This document shows, piece by piece, positions 32,423 to 41,199 of a stretch of DNA of 64,000 bases. The notes under the pieces are model-generated. The model was not told the origin of the DNA and did not search any database. It worked only from the letters and a program-made list of their open reading frames with translations. Every line of letters starts with the position of its first letter. The first letter of the stretch is position 1. Source of the stretch: Mycobacterium sp. SMC-2 (GTDB lineage Bacteria > Actinomycetota > Actinomycetes > Mycobacteriales > Mycobacteriaceae); assembly GCF_025263485.1 (NCBI RefSeq), contig NZ_CP079863.1, positions 4,650,001 to 4,714,000 of the forward strand, given 5' to 3'. The translations under genes were made by a program, and so were the position numbers.

Positions 32423-34016
32423 CGCGCTGACGGTCGCCGAGGTCCTGACATGCCAGGCCCGCTCGCGTGGAGACCATCCCCTACTCGTCTGCGACCGCGA
32501 CCGCATCAGCTATGCCGAAGCCGACGTCCGCTCGGCCGAGCTCGCCCGCGGGCTGATCGCCGCAGGCGCGGGCAAGGGCACCCATGTGGGCCTGCTCTAC
32601 CCCAACGGCCCGGATTTCGTGGTCACCATGCTTGCGGTGGCGCGAATCGGCGCCGTGGTGGTTCCCTTCTCCACCTTCGTCACCGCCCGCGAGCTGCGCG
32701 AGCAGTTGCTCGACAGCGACGTCGAAATATTCTTGACCACAGCGTCTTTCCGCAGCCACGACTACGTGCAGCGGCTGGCCGAGGTGCTGGCGGAGCCCGA
32801 CTTCGAATCCGGCCGCCGGTTGTTCTCCCCCACCGCGCCACAACTGCGGCACGTCGGCATCAGCTATGGCCCCGGCGCGGTGCAGCGCGTCCGCGACATC
32901 GACCGGTTCTACCGGCTGGCCGCTACCGTGGCCCCCGAGCTGCTGGCGGCGACGCAAGACGATGTCCGCGGCTGCGATCCCCTGGCCATCGTGTACACGT
33001 CGGGTTCCACCAGCGCGCCCAAGGGGGTCGTGCACACGCAGGCCGCCCTGCTCGGGCATCAGCGCAACCTCAACGAGATCCGCGGTTTGACCGCCGACGA
33101 CAAGCTGTTCTGCAACTCGCCCTTCTTCTGGATCGGCGGCCTCGCGTTCGGACTCCTGGCCACCTTGCTCGCCGGGTCCACGCTGGTGTGCTCCAACGCC
33201 GTCGATCCCGGTGCGACGCTCGACCTGCTGGAGGCCGAAAGGCCCACCCTGACCAACGGTTTCAGCGCCGGTATCGCCCACCTGGCCGATCATCCGAGCT
33301 TCCCCCGTCGCGACCTGTCCTCGATGCGCCGGGGCAACCTGTACCCGATCATGGCGCCCGACGTTCGACCGGCCGACCCGGAATTGCGGCACAACATGCT
33401 GGGCATGACCGAAGCCGGCAGCATCGTGCTGATCAGCGACGACGAAACCGATCAACCCGAGAACCGGCGCGGATCGTTCGGCAGGCCGGCACCCGGGTTC
33501 GAGACCAAAATCATCGACACCCAGACCGGGCTACCGGCGGTCGGCGGCGAGGTCGGGGAACTGTGCATCCGCGGGCCTTACGTCATGCAGGGCTACTACC
33601 GGCGCAGTCGCGAGGAGTGCTTCGACGCCGACGGCTGGTTCCACACCGGCGATTTGGCGCGCGTCGACGCGGACGGATTCTTCTACTACGTCGGCCGGCT
33701 CAGCACGATGATCAAGACGGCGGGCGCCAACGTGTCGGCGGACGAGGTGGAACGGGCGATTGCCAGGGTCACCGGCGGGCTGACTGCCCATGTGGTGGGC
33801 GTCCCCGATGCCCAGCGCGGGCAGCTGGTCGCGGCGGTCGTGGTGGTGCCGGACGGCGCCGCCTTCGACGAGGCGGCGCTGCGCGACCGGCTGAAAGCGG
33901 AACTGTCGGCCTACAAGATCCCCCGGCGGTTTCTCGTCGTGTCCCGCGCCCAGCTGCCGTTGCTGGCCAGCGGCAAGGTCGACGGGCAGCACCTGAGGAA
34001 GCTGCTCGATGCCTGA
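32412..34016 (+). CDS. Class I adenylate-forming acyl-CoA ligase (ligase 2 of 3)
   Basis: Acyl-CoA ligase of 534 aa. It has the phosphate loop YTSGSTSAPKGVVHT, the A5 motif LGMTEAGS, HTGDLARVDADGFFYYVGR and the catalytic Lys in LLASGKVDG. The ATG lies 11 bp inside the end of ligase 1, and its own end overlaps ligase 3 by eight bases. This gene and ligase 3 share the unusual segments PFFWIGGLAFG and PFFWVGGFGSG, so they are paralogues of one subfamily, distinct from the FadD19-like pair earlier in the window. Confidence 0.87.
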   Translation: MRGDALTVAEVLTCQARSRGDHPLLVCDRDRISYAEADVRSAELARGLIAAGAGKGTHVGLLYPNGPDFVVTMLAVARIGAVVVPFSTFVTARELREQLLDSDVEIFLTTASFRSHDYVQRLAEVLAEPDFESGRRLFSPTAPQLRHVGISYGPGAVQRVRDIDRFYRLAATVAPELLAATQDDVRGCDPLAIVYTSGSTSAPKGVVHTQAALLGHQRNLNEIRGLTADDKLFCNSPFFWIGGLAFGLLATLLAGSTLVCSNAVDPGATLDLLEAERPTLTNGFSAGIAHLADHPSFPRRDLSSMRRGNLYPIMAPDVRPADPELRHNMLGMTEAGSIVLISDDETDQPENRRGSFGRPAPGFETKIIDTQTGLPAVGGEVGELCIRGPYVMQGYYRRSREECFDADGWFHTGDLARVDADGFFYYVGRLSTMIKTAGANVSADEVERAIARVTGGLTAHVVGVPDAQRGQLVAAVVVVPDGAAFDEAALRDRLKAELSAYKIPRRFLVVSRAQLPLLASGKVDGQHLRKLLDA

Positions 34017-35538
34017 CTCGACGACCATCGATGCGTTAGTGCGTTCGCGCGCCGCGATTTATGGGGACAAGCCGATGGTGATCGACCCGACGTCGCGAAT
34101 CAGCTACCGCCAACTCGACGCGGCGACAAGGGATCTCGCCGCGGTCTTCGTCGACGCGGGTGTCGGCAAGGGCACCCGGGTCGGGCTGATCATGCCCAAC
34201 GGCGCCCGCTGGGTCGAGGTGGCCCTCGCCCTGGCCCGCGTCGGCGCCGTGCTGGTTCCGCTGAGCACCCTGCTGTCAGCGGGCGAACTGGCCGCGCAAC
34301 TGCGGGCCGCGGCGGTGCAATTCCTGATCAGCGTCGAGGAGTTCCGTGGACACCGCTACCTCGACGAGCTGGCGCCGCGGACCGAGCTGCCCGCCCTGCG
34401 CCAGGTCTGGACGGCCGACCGGCTCGCCGGCGCCACCGCCGGCGATCGGGCCCGCCGAATCGTCGACGCCATGACGGAAACGGTCACGGCCGCCGACCTG
34501 TTGGTCATCATGTTCACCTCCGGCAGCAGCGGGGCGCCCAAGGGAGTCATGCACTCCCACGGCAGCGCGCTGGGCGCCGTGCGCTCGGGCCTGGCCGCGC
34601 GCTGCATCACGGCCGACACCCGGCTGTATCTGCCGATGCCGTTCTTCTGGGTGGGCGGCTTCGGCAGCGGAATCCTGTCCACGCTGCTGGCGGGCGCCAC
34701 CCTGGTGACCGAAGAGATACCGCGGCCGGAGACCACGCTGCGCCTCCTGGAAGCCGAGCGGGTCACGCTGTTTCGCGGCTGGCCCGACCAAGCCGAGACG
34801 CTGGCGCGGCACGCCGCCACCGTCGGCGCCGATCTGTCGTCCCTGCGGCCGGGCAGCCTACAGGCGCTACTCCCGCCCGAGCAGCGGGCTCAGCCCGGCG
34901 CCCGGGCCACGTTGTTCGGCATGACCGAGGCGTTCGGCCCGTACTGCGGCTACCCCGCCGACACCGACATGCCCGCGGCGGCATGGGGCAGTTGTGGAAA
35001 ACCGTTCGCGGGGATGGAAGTTCGCATCGTCGACGCCGACAGCGGCGGGCCCGTCCCGGCCGGCGCCGTGGGCATGATCCAAATTCGGGGACCGCACACC
35101 CTGCGCGGAATCTGCGGTCGCAGCCGAGAGGAACTGTTCACCGTCGACGGCTTCTACCCCACCGGCGACCTGGGCCGCCTCGACGAGGAGGGGTTCCTGT
35201 TCTACCACGGACGCTCCGACGACATGTTCAAGGTGAGCGGTGCCACCGTCTATCCCAGCGAGGTGGAACGGGCGCTGCGCACCATCGACGGCGTCCACAG
35301 CGCCTTCGTCACCAACGTGCCCGCGGCGGCGGGACAGCGGGTGGGCGCGGCGGTGGTGTGCGACGACGCGATGTCCGTCGACCAGCTGAGTCGGTGTGCG
35401 CGAAATCTGCTGAGCGCGTTCAAGGTACCGACGGCGTGGCTGCTGTTGAAATCCGACGACGACGTCCCGCGCGGCGGCACCGGCAAGGTCGACACCTGCC
35501 GGCTGCGGGAGATGTTGATTGACGCGGATCGGCCCTAG
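34009..35538 (+). CDS. Class I adenylate-forming acyl-CoA ligase (ligase 3 of 3)
   Basis: Acyl-CoA ligase of 509 aa. Motifs are FTSGSSGAPKGVMHSH, FGMTEAFG, PTGDLGRLDEEGFLFYHGRSDD and the catalytic Lys in GGTGKVDTCR. It is the last gene of the rightward operon that starts at 28507. It ends four bases inside the convergent small secreted-protein gene. Similarity to ligase 2 suggests a duplication, possibly for two related acids or for the same acid at different stages. Confidence 0.86.
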   Translation: MPDSTTIDALVRSRAAIYGDKPMVIDPTSRISYRQLDAATRDLAAVFVDAGVGKGTRVGLIMPNGARWVEVALALARVGAVLVPLSTLLSAGELAAQLRAAAVQFLISVEEFRGHRYLDELAPRTELPALRQVWTADRLAGATAGDRARRIVDAMTETVTAADLLVIMFTSGSSGAPKGVMHSHGSALGAVRSGLAARCITADTRLYLPMPFFWVGGFGSGILSTLLAGATLVTEEIPRPETTLRLLEAERVTLFRGWPDQAETLARHAATVGADLSSLRPGSLQALLPPEQRAQPGARATLFGMTEAFGPYCGYPADTDMPAAAWGSCGKPFAGMEVRIVDADSGGPVPAGAVGMIQIRGPHTLRGICGRSREELFTVDGFYPTGDLGRLDEEGFLFYHGRSDDMFKVSGATVYPSEVERALRTIDGVHSAFVTNVPAAAGQRVGAAVVCDDAMSVDQLSRCARNLLSAFKVPTAWLLLKSDDDVPRGGTGKVDTCRLREMLIDADRP

Positions 35539-35897
35539 GGAACCCGGGTCCAGGGTTGACAATTCCGCGACTCGAAGGCCTTGACCGCAGTGTTGATGTT
35601 CGCGTACATCGGGCCGATCGACATATTCGTCTGAAGGACATGTTCCTTGTTGGCATCGGGTGTGCTGTAGGTGAACCACGCGCACATCGAGTCCTGGGTC
35701 GGCACATTGTTTATCCAAACCCCAAAGGTCGACGCCGAACCGTCGGTGTGGTAGAGGCCGGGCGCGATGTCGGGCCCGACGACGAAGACACCATTGCCGG
35801 GGATCGGGTCGAGTAGGTCGGCGACGGCAGCCGGCGCAAGGGCTATCGCGACCACGGCTGCAGCGAGCATGGCCGATGTGCGAATCCTTCGGGGCAC
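35535..35897 (-). CDS. Small secreted protein of unknown function
   Basis: A 120-aa protein with a Sec signal peptide: basic start MPRRIRTSAM, a hydrophobic run of Ala/Val/Ile/Leu and a likely AVA cleavage site near residue 26. The mature part has two Cys (in DSMCAWF and RNCQPW), which could form one disulfide, and no recognised domain. The motif PGNGVFVVGPDIAPGLYHT resembles small exported mycobacterial proteins that occur as families. It overlaps ligase 3 tail to tail by four bases. It is probably unrelated to the catabolic operons. Confidence 0.72.
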   Translation of the reverse strand: MPRRIRTSAMLAAAVVAIALAPAAVADLLDPIPGNGVFVVGPDIAPGLYHTDGSASTFGVWINNVPTQDSMCAWFTYSTPDANKEHVLQTNMSIGPMYANINTAVKAFESRNCQPWTRVP

Positions 35898-35966
35898 TTT
35901 TCCTCGCTCTGTGTTGTTGCCCCCTTAGAGGCCAGCCTATGCCGAGACGAGCACGCGAAACAACAG

Positions 35967-36659
35967 CTAGCCAGATGTCGGAAGGCTCGCATCGACGACC
36001 ACGCCGCGCGCGGTGAGGTGATCGATCAACGGGACGGCGCCCGCGGCGAGGTGGTGCGACATCGCCGCGCGCGCGAGCTGCTCGTCGCGCTTTTTCAGCG
36101 CGGACAGAATGCGCCGGTGGTCGCGCATCGACTGTTCCGGCCAGCCTTCGATGACGGGAAACACCGATTCCGGTGCGTAGCGGGTGATCTGCGACATCAG
36201 CTGGGCAAGTTTCGGCGAGTCCGCGGCGACGTTGATGGCCCGGTGGAATTCGTGGTTGAGGCGCACCGTCCGCTCGTCGTCGTCGCCGGCGTAGGCGTCC
36301 TCGAGTTCCGCCTGGATCTGCTTGAGTTCGCGCAGTTGGTCGTCGGTGATGTTGATCGCGGCCCGGGCGGCGAGTTCGCCGCCGACGTGAGCCTGGACGT
36401 TGGCGACGTCGGTGACGTCGCGCCCGGTCACCGGCAACACCATGAAGCCCCGGCGGGGCTGCTGGTCGATCAAGCCCTCGGCGCGCAGCGCGAAAAGCGC
36501 CTCCCGCACCGGGGTGACGCTGATTCCCAGTTCGGCGGCCAGTTGGTCCAAGCGGACATACGACCCCGCGGCGTAGGTGCCATCGAAGATCCGCTGTCGG
36601 ACAAAGCGCGCGACATCGTCCGAAAGTTGTGGGCGCGCGGCGAAATCCGGAGCCGTCAT
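35967..36659 (-). CDS. GntR-family regulator (FadR/FCD type)
   Basis: A 230-aa regulator. The N-terminal winged helix reads LDQLAAELGISVTPVREALFAL, then RGFMVLPV. The helical FCD effector domain carries RLNHEFHRAINV and MRDHRRILSALKKRD, with histidines that usually bind a metal and acid ligand. The ATG lies two bases after the acyl-CoA dehydrogenase stop, so it is co-transcribed as the last gene of the fabG-thiolase-CoA transferase-dehydrogenase operon. It probably represses that operon, with an acyl or carboxylate effector. Confidence 0.88.
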   Translation of the reverse strand: MTAPDFAARPQLSDDVARFVRQRIFDGTYAAGSYVRLDQLAAELGISVTPVREALFALRAEGLIDQQPRRGFMVLPVTGRDVTDVANVQAHVGGELAARAAINITDDQLRELKQIQAELEDAYAGDDDERTVRLNHEFHRAINVAADSPKLAQLMSQITRYAPESVFPVIEGWPEQSMRDHRRILSALKKRDEQLARAAMSHHLAAGAVPLIDHLTARGVVVDASLPTSG

Positions 36660-36661
36660 CG

Positions 36662-37855
36662 TTATACCCGATACTCGGCGAGCAGCCGCTTGCTGATGAT
36701 GGACTTTTGAATCTCGCTGGTGCCCTCGCCGATGAGCAGGAACGGCGCATCGCGCATCAGCCGCTCGATCTCGTATTCCTTGGAATACCCATAGCCGCCA
36801 TGGATCCGGAAGCTCTGCTGGGTCACTTCGGTGCAGTATTCGCTGGCGAGATACTTCGCCATCCCGGCGGCGACGTCGTTGCGCTCCCCCGAATCCTTCA
36901 GCCGGGCCGCGTTGACCATCATCAGGTGTGCCGCTTCGATTTTGGTGGCCATCTCGGCCAGCTGGAATGCGATGGCCTGGTGCTCGGCGATGGGTTGGCC
37001 GAAGGTGTGGCGCTGCTGGGCGTAACGCACCGCCAACTCGAAGGCGCGGATGCCGACACCGCACGCCCGGGCCGACACGTTGACCCTGCCGACTTCGATG
37101 CCGTCCATCATCTGGAAGAAGCCCTGTCCCGGGGTGCCGCCGAGAACGTCGTCGGCGCTCGCCCGGTAGCCGTCGAAGATGAGTTCGGTGGTGTCGATCC
37201 CCTTGTAGCCCAGCTTGTCGATCTTGCCGGGTATCAGCAGGCCGGGCACGACTTCGCCAAAGCCCGTTGGCTTTTCGACCAGGAACGCGGTCAGGTTCCG
37301 GTGCGGCTTGTCGGCGCCCTCGTCGGTGCGGACCAGCACCGCGACCAGCGTCGAACTCCCGCCGTTGGTGAGCCACATCTTCTGGCCGTTGATGGTGTAG
37401 GTGCCGTCCGGATTGCGCCCCGCCCGAGTACGGATCGCGGCCACGTCGGAGCCCAGCTCCGGCTCCGACATCGAGAAGGCGCCCCGTGATTCGCCGGTCG
37501 CCATGCGTGGCAGGAACCGCTGCTTCTGCGCATCGGTGCCGTGCTGGCGCAGCATGTAGGCCACGATGAAGTGGGTGTTGAGGACGCCGGACACGCTCAT
37601 CCAGCCGCGTGCCAACTCCTCGACGCATAGGGCGTAGGTCAGCAGCGACTCCCCCAGGCCGCCGTAGTCCTGGGGGATCATCAATCCGAACAGCCCCATC
37701 TCACGCATCTGGTCGACGATGTGCTGCGGATAGGTGTCGCCGCGTTCGAGCTCCGCGGCGTTGGGGATGACTTCCTTCTCGACGAACTGCCGCACGGTGG
37801 CGATGATTTCGGTCTGGAATTCGGTCAGCCCAAGGGTCTGTGCGAGTTTGGTCAT
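36662..37855 (-). CDS. Acyl-CoA dehydrogenase
   Basis: FAD-dependent acyl-CoA dehydrogenase, 397 aa. It has MSEPELGSDVAAI (flavin-binding signature), WLTNGGSSTLVAVLVRT, the RIHGGYGYSKEYEIERL segment and the catalytic base in GEGTSEIQKS. This is a normal full-length member that should act as a homotetramer. It lies between the CoA transferase and the GntR gene in a five-gene operon that holds a near-complete beta-oxidation-like set. Confidence 0.9.
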   Translation of the reverse strand: MTKLAQTLGLTEFQTEIIATVRQFVEKEVIPNAAELERGDTYPQHIVDQMREMGLFGLMIPQDYGGLGESLLTYALCVEELARGWMSVSGVLNTHFIVAYMLRQHGTDAQKQRFLPRMATGESRGAFSMSEPELGSDVAAIRTRAGRNPDGTYTINGQKMWLTNGGSSTLVAVLVRTDEGADKPHRNLTAFLVEKPTGFGEVVPGLLIPGKIDKLGYKGIDTTELIFDGYRASADDVLGGTPGQGFFQMMDGIEVGRVNVSARACGVGIRAFELAVRYAQQRHTFGQPIAEHQAIAFQLAEMATKIEAAHLMMVNAARLKDSGERNDVAAGMAKYLASEYCTEVTQQSFRIHGGYGYSKEYEIERLMRDAPFLLIGEGTSEIQKSIISKRLLAEYRV

Positions 37856-37877
37856 GCGTTGGCTTCGGCTTTCTTCG

Positions 37878-39068
37878 CTAGTTGATTGTCTTGGCGTTCG
37901 TCAGCCGTTCGATGTCGGCGGATGTCAATCCCAGGCGCCGCTCGAGGATCTCGGCGGTGTCTTGTCCCAGGGCTGGCGCGGGCGCGCCGGCGGGGTGAAC
38001 GCCGTCGAACGCGGCCGGCAGCCCGGCGGCGAAGTAGTCGCCCAGACCCGGTTGGCGCAGCCGCGAAAACAGGGGGTTGGCCGTCACCTTCGGGCCCGCC
38101 GCGACCTCCGCGAAGGTGCGGTACCGCTCGAAGAGCACCGTGGTCTCCGACAGCGCGACGGTGATCTCGTCGGCCGTGTGATCGGTGAACCAGGTGCCGA
38201 ACAGGCCGGACAGCACGTCGCGGTATCGGTAGCGGTCACCCTCGGAATCGAAATCGACACCCAGCGCCTCGGCGAGTGCCCACACGGCGGCCCCGGTGCC
38301 CGTCACATCGACCAGATCGCGAAAATGCCTGCGGGTCAAGGTGACCACCATGAACCTGGCGCCGTCGCGACTGGCGAAGTCCTGCCCGTACTGGCCGTAG
38401 ATGGCGTTGCCGAGCCGCTGGCGTTGCGTGCCGGTGACTTGCGGCTCGGTCAACAGACCCAGGCTTGACGCGGTGGCCAGCGCGACATCCTCGAGCGCCA
38501 AGCTGATCCGCGCTCCCACCCCGGATTCGTCCCGGCGGCGGACGGCGGTGACGACGGCCAGCGCGGCGTAGAGCCCGCAACACACGTCCCAGGCCGGCAA
38601 CACGTGATTGATCGGACCGGCATGATCGGCCGGACCGGTGACGAGCGGGAATCCGATGCCGGCGTTGACCGTGTAATCCACGCCCGTGGAGCCGTCGCCA
38701 CGTCCGAGCAGCTGCACGTGGATGACGTCGGGACGCCTCCCGGCCAAGGCCTCGTGGCTGAGCCAGGACAGCCCGGCGGCGTTGGTCACCACCACGCCGT
38801 CCCCGTCGACGATGAGGCGCTGGACCAGCTCTTGGCCGTCCGGGGACCGCAAATCGATGGTGGCCGAACGCTTCCCCTTGTTCAGGCCGGTCCAATAGAT
38901 CGACGTGCCGTCGGCCGCCAACGGCCAGCGGTGAACGTCGGATGCGCCACCGATCGGGTCGACCCGAATCACTTCAGCGCCAAGCTGGTTCAGCGTCATG
39001 CCGCAGAGCGGGGCGGCGACGAAGCTGGACACCTCGACGACGGTGAGACCACCCAGGGGGCCGGTCAC
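37878..39068 (-). CDS. Class III CoA transferase (CaiB/BaiF family)
   Basis: CoA transferase of 396 aa. It has the N-terminal signature LTVVEVSSFVAAPLCGMTLNQLGAEVIRVD and the catalytic Asp in PAWDVCCGLYAAL. The GTG at 39068 overlaps the thiolase stop by four bases (GTGA). It activates a carboxylic acid by moving CoA from a donor thioester. It is not closely similar to the copy at 11562, so the two probably serve different substrates. Confidence 0.87.
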   Translation of the reverse strand: MTGPLGGLTVVEVSSFVAAPLCGMTLNQLGAEVIRVDPIGGASDVHRWPLAADGTSIYWTGLNKGKRSATIDLRSPDGQELVQRLIVDGDGVVVTNAAGLSWLSHEALAGRRPDVIHVQLLGRGDGSTGVDYTVNAGIGFPLVTGPADHAGPINHVLPAWDVCCGLYAALAVVTAVRRRDESGVGARISLALEDVALATASSLGLLTEPQVTGTQRQRLGNAIYGQYGQDFASRDGARFMVVTLTRRHFRDLVDVTGTGAAVWALAEALGVDFDSEGDRYRYRDVLSGLFGTWFTDHTADEITVALSETTVLFERYRTFAEVAAGPKVTANPLFSRLRQPGLGDYFAAGLPAAFDGVHPAGAPAPALGQDTAEILERRLGLTSADIERLTNAKTIN

Positions 39069-40291
39069 GCCGAAGCGACCCGCTCGAAGACCGCGGCGAG
39101 ACCCTGGCCGCCGCCGATACACATGGTTTCCAACCCGTAGCGCGCCTCGCGGCGGTTGAGCTCGCGCGCCAGGGTGGCCAGCATCCGCCCACCCGTCGCA
39201 CCGACCGGGTGGCCCAGGGAGATGCCCGATCCATGCACGTTCGTGCGCTCGTGGTCGGCGTCGCCGAAATTCCACTCCCGCATCACCGCGAGCGCTTGCG
39301 CGGCGAAGGCTTCGTTGAGTTCGATGACGTCGATGTCGGACAGCGCAAGCCCGGCCTTGCCGAGCGCCAACTCGGTCGCCGGTACCGGGCCGATGCCCAT
39401 GATGTGGGGCGCCACCCCCGCCAACCCCCACGAGACCAGGCGGACCAACGGAGTCAGACCGTATTCGCGGGCCTTCTCGGGCGTGGTCACCACGCACATG
39501 GACGCGGCGTCGTTCTGCCCGCTCGAATTGCCCGCGGTGACCGTCGCCTCTGGATCATCGCTTCCCAAAACGGGTTTCAGTTTGCTCAGCGACTCGACCG
39601 ACGTGTCGGCGCGCGGATGTTCGTCGGTGTCGATCAGCTCCTCACCGTGGCGGGTGGGCACCGCGACGGGAACGATCTCCGATGCGAAGATGCCGTCCTT
39701 CTGGGCGGCCACGGCGCGTTGGTGCGATCGCACGGCCAGCTCGTCTTGCTCCACCCGCGGAATGCCGTACTGGCGGCGCAGATTCTCGGCCGTCTCGAGC
39801 ATGCCGCCGGGCACGGGGTGGTGCCGGCCACCGGCGGTGGTGCGTCCGCGCGCCAGCCCGTCGTGCACCCGGACGCCGCTTCGCGCGCCACCCCACCGCA
39901 TGTCGGTGGAATAGAACGCGACGTTGCTCATGCTCTCGCAGCCACCGGCCACCACGAGGTCGTGATCGCCGTTGCCCACCTGCAGGCACGCCTGGATCAC
40001 CGCCTGCAGGCCCGACCCGCAGCGGCGGTCGACCTGCATTCCGGGGACCGTCACCGGCAGGCCCGCATCCAGCGCCACCACCCGCCCGATCGCCGGCGCC
40101 TCACTGGTGGGATAGCAGTGCCCGAGGATGACGTCCTGCACGGCCTCGGGCGAGAGTCCGGTGCGCTCAAGCAGGCCCTTCAGGGCGGCGACCCCCAGGT
40201 CGACGGCCGTCAGCGACTTGAACATCCCGCCGTAGCGGCCGATCGGGGTCCGTACGGGTTCACAAATGACCGTGTCGCGCAGCGCGCTCAT
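39065..40291 (-). CDS. Acetyl-CoA acetyltransferase (thiolase)
   Basis: Degradative thiolase of 408 aa with all signatures: the nucleophile Cys in [30 protein letters not shown] and the second Cys in [10 protein letters not shown]. It cleaves 3-ketoacyl-CoA with CoA. The ATG overlaps the upstream SDR stop (ATGA). With the SDR, CoA transferase and dehydrogenase it makes a compact beta-oxidation operon that lacks only an enoyl-CoA hydratase. Confidence 0.92.
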   Translation of the reverse strand: MSALRDTVICEPVRTPIGRYGGMFKSLTAVDLGVAALKGLLERTGLSPEAVQDVILGHCYPTSEAPAIGRVVALDAGLPVTVPGMQVDRRCGSGLQAVIQACLQVGNGDHDLVVAGGCESMSNVAFYSTDMRWGGARSGVRVHDGLARGRTTAGGRHHPVPGGMLETAENLRRQYGIPRVEQDELAVRSHQRAVAAQKDGIFASEIVPVAVPTRHGEELIDTDEHPRADTSVESLSKLKPVLGSDDPEATVTAGNSSGQNDAASMCVVTTPEKAREYGLTPLVRLVSWGLAGVAPHIMGIGPVPATELALGKAGLALSDIDVIELNEAFAAQALAVMREWNFGDADHERTNVHGSGISLGHPVGATGGRMLATLARELNRREARYGLETMCIGGGQGLAAVFERVASA

Positions 40292-41028
40292 AGATGCCGG
40301 CCGCCGGTGATTTCCAGGACCGTGCCGGTCATGTACGAGGACAGGTCGGAAGCCAGGAACAGCGCCACGCTGGCGACTTCGCTCGGTTCGCCGGCCCGGC
40401 CCATCGGCACCTCGGCAACCTTTGAATCCCAAATGCGCTGCGGCATGGCCTCCGTCATGGCGGAGCGGATCAAACCGGGGGCGATCGCGTTCACGCGGAC
40501 GCCCAGGTAGGCCAACTCTTTGGCGGCCGCCTTGGTCATGCCGACGATGCCGGCCTTGGCAGCCGAGTAGTTGGTCTGGCCGACCATGCCGACCTTCCCC
40601 GACACCGAGGACATGTTGATGATGGCGCCCCGCTTGTTTTCCCGCATGACCGCGGCGGCCAGCCGGGTGCCGTTCCACGTGCCCTTCAGATGCACGGCGA
40701 TGACCTGATCGAACTGCTCCTCGGTCATCTTGCGCATCGTCGCGTCGCGGGTGATGCCCGCGTTGTTGACCATGATGTCCAGGCCGCCGAAGCGCTCGAC
40801 GGCGGTCTGGATCAGGGTTTCGACGTCGGACGCCTGGGTGACATCGCACCGCACCGCCAGCGCGACGTCATCGCCGCCCAATTGTTTCGCCGCAACTTGG
40901 GTTTCCGCGAGGTTGACGTCGCCGAGTACAACTCGCGCCCCCTCGGCGACAAAGCGTTCCGCGATGGCCAGACCCAGGCCCTGCGCACCGCCGGTGATTA
41001 CTGCGGTCTGACCCGTCAACAACGACAC
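40288..41028 (-). CDS. FabG-like short-chain dehydrogenase
   Basis: NAD(P)-dependent SDR of 246 aa close to 3-ketoacyl reductases. Motifs are [22 protein letters not shown] and the Tyr/Lys pair in TNYSAAKAG, ending [12 protein letters not shown]. The frame is open to 41085, but the GTG at 41028 follows GGGAGG and starts the fold. In this operon it probably oxidises 3-hydroxyacyl-CoA. An AT-rich stretch at 41078-41096 upstream is the likely promoter of the five-gene operon. Confidence 0.88.
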   Translation of the reverse strand: MSLLTGQTAVITGGAQGLGLAIAERFVAEGARVVLGDVNLAETQVAAKQLGGDDVALAVRCDVTQASDVETLIQTAVERFGGLDIMVNNAGITRDATMRKMTEEQFDQVIAVHLKGTWNGTRLAAAVMRENKRGAIINMSSVSGKVGMVGQTNYSAAKAGIVGMTKAAAKELAYLGVRVNAIAPGLIRSAMTEAMPQRIWDSKVAEVPMGRAGEPSEVASVALFLASDLSSYMTGTVLEITGGRHL

Positions 41029-41077
41029 CTGATCCCGCCTCCCTGTGCTTTCCGTCCCGGGGACGCCCCGGCAGTCG

Positions 41078-41096
41078 AATATCATATTTCATATAG
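41078..41096 (-). promoter_or_regulatory. AT-rich promoter/operator candidate of the fabG-gntR operon
   Basis: The sequence AATATCATATTTCATATAG stands out from the GC-rich surroundings, 50-70 bp before the fabG start. On the minus strand it offers TATGAT and TATATG as -10 hexamers, with imperfect ATAT symmetry that could bind the GntR product. It does not match the TACTGTAW operator. Confidence 0.35.
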
Positions 41097-41199
41097 GATC
41101 TGCTCCGGTGCCGGGTTCCCACCCAGGCCCGTTGAGCCGGCCGGCCGCTTGCGGCTGAGCGACTCGCCACCAACGAGGTGCCAACGATGGAGCGTCCGC

